Of a DNA stretch of 64,000 nt, positions 1-14,570 are shown piece after piece. Made by a program: the position numbers and the translations under genes. The first letter of the stretch is position 1; each line of letters starts with the position of its first letter. Below the pieces are notes generated by a model that was given only the letters and a program-made list of their open reading frames with translations, was not told the DNA's origin and ran no database searches. Origin of the DNA: Sclerurus mexicanus. Taxonomy: Eukaryota; Chordata; Aves; Passeriformes; Furnariidae. The stretch lies in the NCBI GenBank assembly GCA_013396755.1, contig VWZF01001696.1, forward strand, positions 496,001 through 560,000, read 5' to 3'.

Positions 1-2088
1 TTCGCTTTGCGTATATGTTCAGACAGAATACATTTGGATTCTGAATGGAAAACACTTTGAAATTAAATGTACCTTGAGTCTAGGAGTGGACTTATTGCTG
101 ATCAGGTCTGTTAATGAGAAGCTTTTAGGGTTGACAGATGAGAGATAGCCTTAAGTCACCATAGGGATCTGCGTACAGTAAGGACCTAAACAGAGAAGCT
201 GACCATTTGTTGGGAGTTATCTGGGATTGAAGCTGTGTTGGAATATGCTGTGTTGTTCTCCTGTAATTTTCTTCCTGTGTTCTTACAAGGAACTTAGTAT
301 CATGGCATTTTGCTTAAAGACAGAAATAATGATAGCAATATGTGGAGGTATTTTTTATTATTTTGGGGGGAAACAAGCTGCTTAGTTCATAGGTATGGGT
401 TATATACAACAGATAAGCAGAAAAAAACCCTGATATGCTGTGTAAAACTACTCTTAAATCTTCCCTTAAGGTTTATTTTGAAAGAATTTGTGATTTTCAG
501 TGAAGCAAATCTGTTTGTGAATATCACTTGATATTCAGGGATTACTTTTTTTAAACCAAAGGAGACAGGACTGCCCACAAGCCAAACTGTTCAGAAGCCA
601 GGCAGAAAAAATGATTGAGTTTGGCTGTGATGCCTTAGACTACATTTTGGTTTTACATTTCTGTACCTGTAGTCCTTGGTGAAGTAAGGTGTCTGGGCAG
701 ATATATCTGACAGGACTTACCATGGCCAGGAGTACATGTCCACAGTGTACCAGCTTCCCTTAAAAAGGTCACATTAGAAAAATCGTCTGGTAACAGAGCT
801 CAAGCTCAGGGGTAGCCTATGTACTCCCACTGCATGTATGTTGATCAGGAAGGCTATTCAAGAAGATTCCTTTATGACTCTTTCCTGCAGGAGAAGGTGG
901 TGTTGTCAGTGAATGAGCTCAATGGAGTGACTTTAGTACAGAAAAATTCTCTCGAATGTGACTTTACTACTTCTCCAGCAGACAAATGATGACCTCTCCT
1001 TCTGAATTTCCAGGGCAGTAAAGGAGATTAGAAGGTGTTCTGTGTGTATGATACTATCTGCATCTGATAATGTTTCCTAGGACCACAATATTTTCTTTCT
1101 ATTATCTGAGAAAGCTGAGAGATCTGTCTAGGTAGTAGAATGTGAGAGAATGATTCAGTAATTGCTCTGCTTCATAGTGTCTAGGAATATTTTTTTAGGT
1201 TGCCTTTATCACCATCTTTCTGTCATGTCTTGATGTAATTTGATATTTTTAAATTGGTTTTTTAGTTTGAACCTTGCAATTTCAGAGAGATATTTCAGTG
1301 AGCTTGCCATGTTGTGATAGAAGCCAGGAGAGATGCTTTTTAAAGACAAAAAAATCCAGCTAATTTTTTATTAGACTAAAAATACAAAAAACTGGTTACT
1401 CATATGATTGTCACCTATTGTCTCAGTGATCAGAGTTAATGCTATTCTGGGTGCCCTGACTGGGTGCCCTGTGCATTTCAACTTGTAAGATGTGATAAGT
1501 TTTTTTCAAATTTGGCCATTATTACATTTTTTTTTTTCATGCTAAGAACAGTTAAAGGCAGACTTGCAATGTCACTGCAATGTACTTTTTTAATTATATA
1601 ACTGAAAAGTGATTCTGAACTGTTTTAACTTCACTTTTTGTAGCAGAATTTACGCAGGATGTAATTTTATCCATATACCGCATCATCTATATTCTAGCTA
1701 CTCACCCAATTAAGAAAAGTAAGAAAGAATACTGAGTCAATTAAATGAGCAAATTGACCATTCTGAGGGCCCATTTAACAAGCTCTCTCACATCTAAACC
1801 TACAGATATTAATCTGATGGAGAATTTCTTTGGTTCTGACAAAAATGGCAGCCTGTTACACATCCATGATGATGTACACTGCTTCACCAAAATACTGCTG
1901 CAGTTGACCAACAAAATATTCCAGTCCTCTGTGGACAAAAGAGACAAGAATACAAAAATATTTTTATAAGCCACAATTATTTCTTTGGAGTACAAGATAG
2001 CTATTACTTGATTTGAGGGAGAGAACAGTTCAAAAGTGTTAAACCACTTTACCACCATCCTGTGGCAAGAAAACAGTGAGTATTTCAG
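1..2088. other. Intron sequence, no feature seen
   Basis: AT-rich unique-looking DNA. Short open frames here (up to 74 codons) have no recognisable product. Nothing else is seen. Confidence 0.6.
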
Positions 2089-2168
2089 AAAACAAAAAAC
2101 AAAACAAAACAAAAACAAAAACAACCCCAACAAAAAAAAAAAACAACAAAAAAACCAACAAAAAAGAA
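2089..2168. repeat. A-rich low-complexity tract (AAAAC-type)
   Basis: About 80 bp of AACAAAAC/AAAAACAACC-like sequence with almost no T. No transposon body was recognised directly upstream, so it may be a decayed poly(A) tail or simple-sequence expansion. Confidence 0.8.
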
Positions 2169-5164
2169 GATTAGCATTTTTATTGCATTAAAAACATTAG
2201 GCAATATTTTGTCAGCTTGTAACGAGTATCACAGAAACAACTAATTCATTGATTAACAATGTTTTGGGTAAGTAAGCACGCTTTAAAATTTTGCATCTCA
2301 GTGTTAAATGTATCTGTAACTTTAAAATACAGTGTTAATTTAGAACCCTGTCTCCATATTACTAGCATTTAAAACAAAAAACCTAATTAGTAATTGTAAT
2401 TTACTTATAGCTGTGTTAATTGGATTTAGTCCCAAAATATAGGTGATTTATCATCTATCATGAGCATAAAGCATTGGAAGGACTAATAATAATTTAAACA
2501 ATTATGCCTATGTTTACTCCATTAGTTTGGTAACTTGGTGTGCCTTTTATGAGCATCCAAAGTAAACAGTAGGTGGGTGAGAAATTAATTTCTTAAAATT
2601 CTGTATTTTCTCATAGTGGTAATAGGAAGTCAGTATTTTACAGAGGCAAAGTAGATCTGTCATAGGTAAGTGTTTACTGTTGCATGGAAGAAGTTAAATG
2701 TAATTCCAAAGTGCCAGTGTAAATAATTATAAATACATTTATTAAGTTAAAGTTCATAAAACTCAGACAGGAAAGATGTAGTCTATAATAGGCTAAAATA
2801 TCACTTTGTGTCACGGGATAAAATAAAGCAGAATTGAAAATGTATCAGTAAAATAAATCAATGAAACTAAATATACCTGTTAATATATAAATAGTGTTTT
2901 GGAAATAAGATCTGAATCCATACTATAAATTATAAGTAAAACCCAACCTTTGTATAGGAAGAGGAAATGCTCTGTAATGAAGTGATCATTTAATAAATTT
3001 CATTAGTTATTAAATCAAATTTAGTGTTTTCAAAGTATTTCCTATTAGTGTGTTCTACATACTTGTACAGTATGGACTAATGCTGAAACAAGAGAACAGA
3101 TCTGGAAAAGAAGTAAGATAAGATGTCTGCTATATAATGCTTGCAAATGTCAGTAATTTTGCTTCCAAAATGTCTTTGTGATATGTCCTTCTGCATTTCT
3201 ATGTTTTTATTTAGAAATCTCTCAAATTCATTGTACAAGCAAAAAAGCTTTAGCTATGTTTAGTTCAGCATGCGTTACTGAATTGAAGTATTCACTCCAA
3301 CAATGAAACACACCATAAAACATGCCTGGAGAATTAAACCTGCATCATTCCTGCATCCATTTTAGCAAAGGATGATAATTAAGTTGTTCAGAATGGCTGA
3401 AAGGCAAGAATCAAAATATTGCTTGACTACCTCTGGCGGGTGAATGATTACATTGCCTTACCTATTGTGATTTAAAGTGAGAGATTGCCGCTTTCTTTCC
3501 ATTTTTTTTTTTTTTAAATTTGAGTTTGGGAGTTTTACTTCTGTCAAGTCTCATATTTTCCCACTTTGCTAAATTTGGATTTATTCTCATCTTCCAGCCA
3601 TGAGGAACCTGGTGTGACTCCTGTAAGCATTTGCCTGCGCAAAGTAGAGGAAAGCGATAGATTAAATATGGGCAATACTTTCCTTTTTTTTTCCTTTAGT
3701 GCTGTTTCCTAGCATAGGCTGCAATTGTAAGCGTATGTGAGTGTGTCATTCACATCTTTAATTTGGGAACCTGGTATTCTGGCACTGAGGAGAAACAGTT
3801 TTGTCATCGTTTTCCTTGTAGTGATGTATCTCAACAGGAGTTGCTAGAATTAACTCTGCAGCTGCTTTGGGACTTCTGTCCAGATGGGGAAATGTGCAGG
3901 AATAGTGTCCAGGTTGTATGGGGCTGGCTGAGTAGAGAACAGTGTCCTCTTAAGGGATTACAGAGTGAAAAATTACATAATCCATTTTTTTTTTCTTTTA
4001 AAGAGGTAAACTACATACTCACAGTCAAACCATGCCAAGGTCTCAAAGAGCAGATTGTAGTGATACCCTACAGAGTGGGGTTTTGAAGGTACTCTAAAGC
4101 ATAAGTAAGAAAGGAGTAAGATTTTTCTTAATTTTGCTTTGTTATACTCTGATCCTGTAAATTTTCTTTTTTTATGTGTGCTTCTTCTCTAGATTATAAA
4201 CCTTTCTACAGAGAAGAACAGAGTATTTACTGTTGGTACAAAACTTTTTATAGCCTTAAATCCAAGCCTTGCTCATAGTACATTGTTAAAAAAATGTACA
4301 TTTTGAGCTGTTAAATTTAATTAAAGTATTTTGTTTGAGATGTCAGTGTTTGGAATATTTGCTTTGAGAATGTCTGACTTTTGCCTGTTGTAATTTCAAG
4401 AATGTTTTAAAAATAAAAGTTTTTAAGTTTAAGGTATTTACTTTGCTCTTTTGCTTATGCACTTCAGAGTGGTATACTGAATAGACATATTTCATAATAC
4501 CACACCGTATAAATATTCAGAAAAAGTGAGTATTTAAAATTGCATAATTAAAATTTAATCTGAAAGCAATATTCCTTTTAAGTCATTGGCATAGGTTTTT
4601 GCAAGAAGTGGAGAGTGTTTCAGCAGCGAAAACCAGCAACCTACCCTAAGCCAATTATGTGATGTGCCCATTAGATCATGCTGCTTTCAACATCAGCTTA
4701 GCAGTAGTATGGCTACCAATGCCGTACATGTTTTGAAATAATTGTCCAGTTCTTCAGAAATTCACACAGCTTGCCATTACTTTGCTGTACATTATGCTCT
4801 GCATGCTTTTCTCTGCTGTGGTCTTCCAGGAAAGCAAGCAGAAGAGAGGAAGAAAACTCCCTCCCTCCCTCTCAGTATGGTGAATTAGCTATTATTATCT
4901 TGTAGCATGTCGTCTATCTGAGTCTTTGTCTTTCCTTTGAGCACCTTGATAAATCTTGAAAGGACTAATTTAAACTCTTTACAGCTGCTGAAATTTTAAT
5001 AAGATTACTTGGTCTGATAACACACTTCTCTCTCCCATTAGAGTATGTATTTCAGGTAAATTTAATTGCTTCTTTAAGGTATGTGCATCTTCAGAAATTA
5101 TCTTAAAATAATTTGGATTTGTTTTGCAATACCATAAGTTAAAGGTGTGGGGGTTTTTTTGTTT

Positions 5165-5198
<34 letters not shown>

Positions 5199-8100
5199 CC
5201 TTAAGCATAGCATGTGGTGACACAAATTACAAACCTTGGTAACTTTTTTTGATGTAGGTAATTTTGAACTGAATCATGCTTTGATTCTGATAGCAGAAGG
5301 CTGTATTTAAAGCTGGGTTTCTTTTGGTTGTCTTTTAAGGTAAAAATTTGATAAAGATGCTGAATGTAAAAACTATTTTCAATGAAGCACTAATGGCAAA
5401 ATAGAAAAGCAGTAAAAGATATTTTTTAGCTGGACCACTTTCCCACCATCCTGTCTGTGTGAAGCGAGGGCTTGCCAGCCTTCCAGCGTGGTATGGGCTG
5501 TGCAGCACTGAGTGCTGTTTCTCTCCCGTGTTTGGTATATGGTGCATGTTGTGGTTTTTTTGAGGACAGCTGCCTGTCTCAGCTACCAAAGAATGAAAAA
5601 AACCTCTCAAATAAATACAGCAAGTCAGACTAAATGTCTATTAACGTCATGCCGTGTGAAGTTCATGGAGTTTCCACCATTGGACATAATCAAGAACTTG
5701 ATTGGACATGGCCCAGGCAACCTACTTTAGCAGACGGTACTTGAGAAGGATGGGATTGGATGAGGGATCTCAAGCAGTCCTTCCAAAGCTCAAGGATTCA
5801 ATAAAATTAAATTCTTCAGAAAAATTTCATCTAAACCAGGGCATGTGTCTATGTGTTAGATTTCCTGGGTCTCTGTATTCTTAAATAAGAAATTCATCAT
5901 GATATTGTCAAAATAATTTCCTGGATTTTTATTTTGATTCAGTTTGAGTTCTTGTATCATCAGGATAATAATATTTAAAATGTTATAGTTCTGTGTAGAT
6001 ATTTTGACATCCTCATAATTGTAATGTTCAGTACCATGTATGCAGAATGCTTTGTTTCTTGGGAACTTCCATTAGTATCTCTTACAGCCCTGTTAAATGT
6101 TTTGAATTCACATAATGCATATTCATTTTACTCAACCATTTCACATTCAGCCAGAGATTCGTAGACTGCTTTGCTGTTGACTGGATGACATAGTCAAGTG
6201 GCAAAAGTGATAGACACCTCCATTAGCAGTGGTGTTGACAGCAGGTCATACTGTTGGCATGGGAAGTGATCATCTCTCTGTCAGGCTGCTTGCCAGTCTG
6301 AAGTCATTAATGGTACTTGTACTCAGAATGGCTACTTTAATGGCCTTTTCTTAGGGTCTGCATTATGGTAAGTCCTATTGCTGTAATTCCAGTCCTCCTA
6401 CCAGACCTCCTGACTGGCAGAACTTGGAACATTGTACAAAGGTAAGTTTTGGCTTTAAATGTTAGTTTCTTTTAAGATAAATGCTTTAATAATGCAGACC
6501 ATTTTTACTTTCATTATTACTGCCACGGATTTTACTATATGAAGCAAGCATATTTTAGGGGGACCTTAACTGCCCTTAGGAGCTTTCATCTTTTTGAAGT
6601 TATGGCGAATAAAGCACTTACCATTTCTGAAACCACATGTATAGATAGATCTCTATTTCTGCTTCTAGTATAACATGACAGGCAATGCAAGAAAAAGTCA
6701 GTATCTGAAAACCCTTAAATCTGCAGGTGGTTTGGAGTGAGATGCTTCTCATCTACGTTTTCTAGTCAGTGCTGTTAAAAAGTACTTTCTTGTATACCGA
6801 GAAAAGCATCTGTAATAAGTTGAATGGTAATCCTTTGTAGCTTCTTTTCTCACCATTAACTGTTGAGATACTGCAGGTAACTAGTTCCTTGTTTTTAGAA
6901 AACAAATTATTTCAGAATAACGGAATCACTATTTCTCTGCCAAACCACAGGGCTTTAAGAAACTTCTGGGTATTAAGATTGATAGCTGCTATACTTATGT
7001 AGCTCCTTCACTTGCATTTTTATCTCTCCATCTCAAAAGGAGAAGTGAAATGAAAATATCATTAAAGGCAGGGAACCTCCACCAGTTGACTCAATTCAGA
7101 GTTGAGTCTTGGGAGGTACCCAACTTATTTCTTCAAGCTGAACAAAGTGATAGCAGAAACCTTGCAATTAGCTAAATGTATGTTTTACTAAAGAACATTC
7201 AGGTACTCTAAAACAAGCTAATTGTTTAACTAGAGATAACTCTAGTCTGCTAGGCAAATCTCATTATTTGAGCCTCTTGAAAAGGAGGAATTGGTCCATC
7301 TTTAGAATTTCCTGAGCCACGCAAACTCCATGTGTTTCCTCTGGTCTCCAGAGCAGTGCTCTTCCTTCCAGTCTGTCAGTGGTTTGTCTTGAAAGTCTCC
7401 CTGGCAGCTTTTCAAATTTAGATTTCTTCAGTGCCCTCCTTTTCTGACAGAGAGCTGAGGATCTCTGAGGAGCAAAGCAGCTTCTCATCTGGCCCCAGGA
7501 AAGTAGACAGGGCGATGCAATGTGTTGGCCTTCCTCTTCTTCACTTCCTTCCCTTCTGGGTTAAACATATATAAAGTAGGTACATGATAAACTGAAAACA
7601 AATTAAATAATTCTACCATCTGTTACAAGCCATCAAAACAGAAGTAGGATAAAATATGAATTCATAATAGATTTAAAAATATAGTGCAGTTTGGAGAGAA
7701 AGCAGGTGAATGTTTATGTAACATAACTTGCCATGGGAAAACAAAGTCATGCATTTTTGATGTGTTAATGATTTTACAGCTTCTTAAATAGAATTGGAGA
7801 AATTTATCTAGATACCATTTCAAAGAGTCACTGTCATCACAGAGCTAGGTAAGGTTCCGTAGGTGCCTGCCTTCCTGAATAGATGGACAAATACAACTTA
7901 TGTAATTTGCAATATAGGTATTGCTGCCCTCTTTTCTTTCATAAATTAGTGGGTTTAATTAATCTGTTTGTTTCTGGTTGAACTGCTTCTCTTTTGGCTG
8001 ACTTCACCCCCTGTAGGAGCCATTCTGTCCAGTGGTGCAGAAAACCATATCTGTGATAAGAAGCTTGATGAATCATGAACAGGCATAATTTATACAGAGG

Positions 8101-9929
8101 TTTTGTTCTTGTATTATCCAGGATATGCAAAGGAAATGACCACTGGACAAGAATTTTTTTAGCAGGACTTAGTACAGACTCACCTCCAAGACCTGAAGAT
8201 CACACACATGACCTACAGTAGTTGGGCAAGATTGAGGTTTTGGTTAAGTGTTTCCTTTTGGTGAGCTTGGTTACCTTTTAGAAGGTTTCAAAGAGACTAA
8301 GGGTATTTATGAGTAGTGTAGTAACCAAAGAGCTGGCTAGTCACCAAATTCTTCCACATTCCTTTTTTTTAAAAAAATTTTTTTACAGAACGATGATTTT
8401 TATTTTTCTTTGCATTTTTTCTGTGTCTGTAAAAAAGCATATTACAGAACTCTGAAGTTTTTTAAATTGCTTCTGAATAAAACACAAATTTTGAAGGTTT
8501 TCTTAGCTAAAAGGTTAGGAAAATAGTGTCAATCCAGAGAGAATGAAAAAAAACCCCCACATCTGTTCTTCAGGAGTGAAAGCTCTTCTTCAAAATACAG
8601 TGGGCTCTGCCTTTCAATTGTGAGATGTTTCTGGAATTCAGGCCATGGTTTCACAGCAGGCAAGAGTAGGATAAGGAGATTTCTTGATCTTAAGTCATTG
8701 CATTAATACAAATTAATGTGGAAATTGGTTCCTTTGTATTACAGCATAATTTCAAAATCAGTAGCTTATGGAATGTACTTACTAAATAATGTCTGTCTAC
8801 TTGAATAGATTTAATTGTGCTTCACTAAGGAGTATGTAACACCCTTTGAGGATTTCTTTCTTATCAATACCATTTGTATTTAGAGATATATATATGTGCA
8901 AAAAATATTAAACTAATATCCTAAACTGCTAACCTAAAATTAAAAATGTGAATGTGGAAAAAAAACTATTCATGCAGTACATTAGATAGGCTATTTACTG
9001 CATTATGATAATTAAACACATCTTTTTAATGAATTAAAAACCATTTTGAGAAAAACAGGTGCTGCTAAAGTTGGGACTGAGTCAAGAGGCATCATACTTG
9101 CAAATTAGGGAAATGGTGATAAATGACACAGTATTGACCCAATCTGCTCTGTGCTCCTCAAGTTGTCCATTAGATCTTCAAACCACAGCATGTGTCTCCT
9201 ATAAAGCATAAACTGTTTCTTGCTTGTTAACTGTCTGTTAGTAAAGAATAAGAGTCTAATGGGATTAGCTAGAATGATGCCCTTTCTCATGATTTCAAGG
9301 AAAGGCTTTTTTAGTCTACCCAAACTGAAGGAATTTCTTTCTTGTCCTAGATGAAGGTGGTTTGTCCTGTAGAGTGATATGTCCTGCATAGAGAGGGTTA
9401 CAGATGTGCCAAGACTGGACTTCAGTTCTACCAGTTTCAGCAGTCAACTGGAAAGATGGTCTCAAAGTTAATGCACTTGGGGACATGTGACAGGAGCATA
9501 GCGTTTTAGCTGTGCGTAGCCCTCCTTTGTTTGTTTTTTTTTTGTGTATTGGAGAACTGCCTGCAGTGTAGAGCAGAGTTTAGTTTTTTGAGCTATTTTA
9601 CAAAGAAAATGCCAGCCTATTAAGCATTTGGATTGCAATGTGTAGTATATAAAACTGATTGGTTTTGTTTTTTGATGTTGCCTGTCAGCCTCAGCAGTCC
9701 TGTACTGTCAATTTTCTAGTAAACTGGAACTCAGTGGGAATGATACTTAGGTTATTTTAAGCTAACTGATTCAGTAAAGCTAGTGAGTAGTTAACTTTAT
9801 GGGTTTTTTTTGGTAAGTCTCCCCCAAGTAGTTACTGTTGCTTGTGTTCAGTGCTGTCTTTTAGTGCAGTGGAATGAATTTTATACTGTGATGCACATTG
9901 ATCCACATATATAGTTGCTGCATACAACT
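2169..9929. other. Intron sequence, only low-complexity tracts seen
   Basis: Apart from the T-rich tract near 5.15 kb and short homopolymers (for example near 3.50 and 8.36 kb), I recognise no repeat, exon or RNA gene. The longest chance frame, 107 codons at 3763-4086, lacks a recognisable product. Confidence 0.6.
5149..5194. repeat. T-rich (TTTG)n tract
   Basis: GGGGG followed by T runs and about four GTTT units. It is simple sequence, possibly the complement of an A-rich tail; no associated element is recognised. Confidence 0.8.
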
Positions 9930-10153
9930 TTAATGCACATGAGGAAGACCTTTACTCTGTGGGTGACCATGCATTGGAGCAGATTACCCAGAGAGGTTGT
10001 GGAGTGTCCCTCACTGGAGATATTCAAGAACTGTCTGGACACAATCCTGTGCCATGTGCTCTGAGATGGTCCTGCTTGACCAGAAAGTTTGGGTAAGATG
10101 ACCCACTGTAGTTCTAATCTTACCCATTCTGTGGTTCTGTGATTCTGTGGTTC
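9930..10153 (+). mobile_element. CR1 LINE 3' end (ORF2 C-terminus plus 3' UTR)
   Basis: The + strand reads the C-terminal CR1 reverse-transcriptase ORF (HWSRLPREVVECPSLEIF and on to a TGA near 10062), then the short 3' UTR. It finishes in three tandem 8-mers, ATTCTGTG/GTTCTGTG/ATTCTGTG, at 10126-10149, the CR1 3' terminus. The copy is strongly 5'-truncated, as is typical, and inactive. Confidence 0.92.
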
Positions 10154-10329
10154 AGTATGTATGTTCCATGAATTCTTCAGAGTTAGAGGTGAATGGTAAC
10201 ATCTCATTTTCTTTCTGGATGTTTCTGATTTTCCCTAATCAACAAATTCAAAGATCCTGTCAGGAACTGTAGTGTTGAAATAACGCAAAAACCAAGATTA
10301 AAACCTCAAAAAAACCCATAATTCTCAGA

Positions 10330-11240
10330 ATTGGACATACGTAAGTCCATAGGACTTGATGGGATGCACTCACAAATGCTGAGGGAGCTGGCTGATGTCA
10401 TCACAAGACTACTGTCAATTATCTTTGAAAGATCATGGTGGTTGTGAGGGGCTTCAAAAGACTGGAAGAAAATTTCACTCCTGTCTTCGAAGATGGCAAG
10501 AAGGAATATCCAGGGAACTACAGGTCAGTCACTTTCACCTCCAGCCCTGCAAAGGTTGTGGAGTGATTAATCCTAGAAATTATTTCAAACAAATGAAGGA
10601 CAAGAAGGTAATTATGCACCTTACATGCATTAATAAATGCATAACCCACCCCATAGCTTTCTACGATGGCATGGATAAAGGGAAAGCAATAGGTATTGTT
10701 TACCTTTGTTTCAGTAAGGCTTTTGATAGCGTCTCCTATAACAACCTTATAGACAAACTGACAAGGTGTAACCAGACAGCAAGGCGGATTGAAAACAATC
10801 TGAATGATGGAGCCTACAGGGTGGTGATCAGTGGCACATAGTTCATTTGGAGATGAGTTACAAGTTGTGTACTCCTGGAGTCAGTACTGTGTCCAGTACT
10901 GTTTAACCTCTTCATTAATGAGCTGAACTGTGAGACAGGGTGAACCTTTAGCATATTCACAGATGGCACAAAACTGGAAGGAATAGCTGATACACGAGTG
11001 TGTTGCAATTCACAAGGATCTGAACAGGCTGAACAACTGAGCAGACAGGAATCTTACTAAAGTTCCACAAAGAAATATGTAAAGTCTTGCATCTGGAGAG
11101 GAATAATGACAGGCACTGGTACAGGCTAGGGAACGAACATCGAGAAAGCAGTCTTGCAGAAGATGACCTGGAGACTTCATCCTTGGAAACCTGAAGTAAC
11201 TGACCTTGCTTAAGCAACAAGCTTGGACACAAAGATGTCA
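10330..11240 (+). mobile_element. CR1 LINE fragment, reverse-transcriptase region, degraded
   Basis: The + strand carries broken CR1 ORF2. KSIGLDGMHSQMLRELADVI (about 10341-10400) matches the conserved 'GPDGIHPRVLRELADVI' stretch. Further on come an IVYLCFSKAFDSVSYNNLID segment (about 10693-10752) around the RT A motif, a LFTDGTKLEG-like stretch near 10960 where the FADDTKL motif should be, and an FHKEICKVLHLERNN-like segment near 11070-11105. Several frameshifts and stops separate them. It has no CR1 3' tail of its own; the nearest 3' end lies upstream at 9.93-10.15 kb, so it is a separate, older copy or a rearranged one. Confidence 0.88.
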
Positions 11241-11244
11241 AGAT

Positions 11245-14200
11245 GACCCTACCAACCAAAATGATTCTGCATGAGAACAAGGCTATTACACATACTATTG
11301 AAGCTATACATTCAAGAGACAGAGAAGTAACAGAGAATGAAAAGGAAGTATTGACATTTTATCTTCATAAGTATTTTAAATGTTCTGTTTTGGAAAATGG
11401 AAGCTTTGAAGATTACTTTCTCTCCTTCCACACACTCCTGGAATCTTTTGCCTGTTCTTACTTGTACTGTCTCTGTCCAGGGGTTTCTTGCAACTGCTGG
11501 TGTGGCCATCCTTTCTTTGGACCTAAGCATCAGCTTTTCTTTGGCAGGCTTGCTTGGCTTCTGGGTTTTGTTCTGAGTTTCTAGATTCTCTTTCATCTTT
11601 TATTTAGTTAACCCGCTTTTTTATTCTAAACAGCTAAACAAAGTTACTGTAATAAACTGGAAGGGGTAGTTGTGACTCTCACCTGACCATCTAGCGCAAT
11701 GTTTTTTTGCTTTTCTGGTCCTGAGTCTTTTCCCTCTCTGTGATGGGACACCTGGCAGAATTGAAAGAAGATATTTTTGGGATGATGGAGGGAAGTGCAA
11801 AGAAAGCTTGACTGGACACAATGACCTGAAAGACAAATGGACTTAGAAGAAGGGGAAATGAAATTAGTGGATTCCTTAGTGAAACACACAAGAGGGAAAC
11901 AGACATGTTAGGCTAGTCAGTAGGCTTAGGGAAGATGTAGCAAGATAGAGCTGTGAGATATTTGTATTTGCATAACATTGGTGTATGTAATTTTATGCAA
12001 GTTTTCTCTCAGACTTTGCAATGGTTTTCTAAGAGTAGGTGTATCCTACAGCCCTACTAAGAATAGACAGGGAATCTTTAGAAAATCATGGTTTAAAAAA
12101 AATAAGTGGGAAGGAAAGTGGAAATATGAAATAGAAAGTGGAAAAGCATAGCAGAATAAGCAATAGGGAAGAAATAGCACAACTTAAAATCAAAGGGATA
12201 ATTAATGGAGAAAGAAGATGGCAGTAGTTGTGTAAAGTGTGGGAAAGAACTAGAAAAAAGCATCTGCCGTCTCTATCTGTGAGGAAATGATGTTGAAAAC
12301 TGCTCAGCTATATGCCAGTTATGTGACTGCTATTCCTTACTGGAGACATTTCTGAAAAAAAAAATTGCCATTCCCAATGTTCAGATGGTGTTATGGAAGG
12401 CTGCTATGTTTCGAAAAAGGAATTAAAAAAATACTGGCAAAGTTTCCTGATTTATCTCAATTGACAAAGATTAGTCAGCTTTGAATGGGTGATCTAGGTG
12501 TACTTAATGCCTGAGAAAATAATAGTAATTCATAACAAGTTCTTTTTTAGATATTTCTTTGCACTACTGTTTTCTCTTCCACTTGGGTGCTGGAACATAC
12601 TGATTTTCTCTGGGGAGAGACTACCCTAGTGAGGTGAGGAAACTGGCCTTATATATTAAAAAATAAAAAAATTGAGTTTGTAAGCCTCTATCTTTTAAGT
12701 TTTCTGTTTGTAAGAATCTCGCTAGTGAGAAGCTGGTGTTTAACTTTTAATACATAAAGTTACCTGTATAAAGATTACTGTTGCTTTTCCCAATAAGCAA
12801 CCACTTTTAAGTTCAGTGCACATTTTCTTTAAAAATACTCTTTGTAATCGATTGTGCATATGCTGATCAATATGAAGAATTGTGTATTGATGTTAATTTC
12901 AAATGAGATTATTCCTTTTATTTTTTTTGCTTATAGATGTGACAAATTGACAAACTGTGATGTCAAGAATATTTTTCTATGTTTCATGAGGTTTTCTTTG
13001 TGAGCTGATGTAGATCTTTGTTAAGGGGAAAACATTTAAATCCTTAACAATTTAGTCTCTTAGGATAACCATGAGAGTCTGGCGTGATCTGGTGCCAGTG
13101 TTGGCATCCACTTGTATTTTCCCATCACCAATTTATCTCATTATTATGTATTTTGTCATCATCAGTCGATGATGATGCACTGTGTGATCAGTAGCAGGGC
13201 ACTAAATTTTTCTATGCAAAGTTGAGAAAAGTGAAAAATAAGTGAACACTTAGTTTTTAGCTGGTATTATTGAAAATATTTTGATACCTTCAGAGAGAAG
13301 ATGCTCAAGAAAAGCAGCACATAAGTGGTATAATATTTATTTCCACTAGCATTGTGTCTATTTTTGGAAACACTGCAGGTCTTATAGAACTCCTTTTACA
13401 AGAAAAAAATTACAAATTATTTCCCTACTCCTTGCCACTGCTCTATTTTTATTTTTTTATTTCTTCCCATTCCGCTTTTAAAATTAGACTTCTAAGAAGT
13501 CTTTTAAAAGGCAGCCACTGGGGGACATGTTCATTATAACTGCTCTTCTTCTTGCTCATTGAACTTTAAGTTAGATGATTGAAGTTGGGACAGCAGTTGC
13601 AAGCAATTGAATTGATGACTTGGAAGAAAAGCTAGCAGGTGAATTCAGCAGGGTGTTCTTTTTACAATGTAGTTCCTTGATTACCAAGAAAACAGTGCAT
13701 CACATTTTTGCAGATAGTTGATCCAAGTAACACAAGTAACACAAGGCCCATCTCTAGCCCATTAAACTGTAATAAATCTAAAGCTGCAAGTGGATGGGGA
13801 ATGGAAGTGTGTCGATAATGCTGTGCTCCTCAGGAGTTTGCTTTACAGGATAGGAAGGTGATGCAGGACCTGAAGTTGGTAGTTTGATTATGTCTATGGT
13901 ATTGACTATGCAATTTTCATAAAATTATTAATTGTATAATACTTGGAAAATAAAATCCAAAAGAAGCCTTTGTCTTCCAGCCTGCTTTTTGACCCATCAT
14001 CCCACATAAATAATTCTGGATAGAATTAATAATGTAGATATTTGGTGTTTGAAAACAGGAGATGTATGCTGTGAATTAAAAAAATATGAAGGTAGTTATG
14101 TCAAAATAAGATGTTCCTACATGGGAAAATTCTGTTTCTTTTCAGGGAAAGGAGTTGCTACTGTTTTATAAATAATAGAAGGTTTTGTTTGGTAGAAATA

Positions 14201-14550
14201 GTCTTATGTAAGTAGGCATAGCTACTCTGTGTATGCAATCAGATATATTTTTAGTTTTTAAGTTTCACCATTGTTAGTTAAAATGACTTCAGGTCTTTCC
14301 AGTACAGTTTGAGTACTGTAACATCAAACTCTAGGCATTTCTATTTGTGTTTACACACACAATGAAATCAAGAAGCGACGGATGTATACAAGTAGCATCA
14401 GAGCCGTGATGAAGTGCTCTTTAAATAAGTACACACAAGTAGAAGTGTCTGGAGATATAAAATATTCAGAGGGTTGAATTAATAACCAGTAAAGACAGTT
14501 CGATGTTTTGAAAGTTTCTTTTTTTAAAAAAAGCATCAATTATGGATTAA
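11245..14550. other. Intron sequence, no feature seen
   Basis: AT-rich DNA with no recognisable transposon end or exon. A small 9-bp tandem (AGTAACACA twice) occurs near 13727-13745. Overlapping open frames around 11.24-11.9 kb show no protein-like pattern. Confidence 0.55.
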
Positions 14551-14570
14551 TATAAAGCTGTTTGATTATC

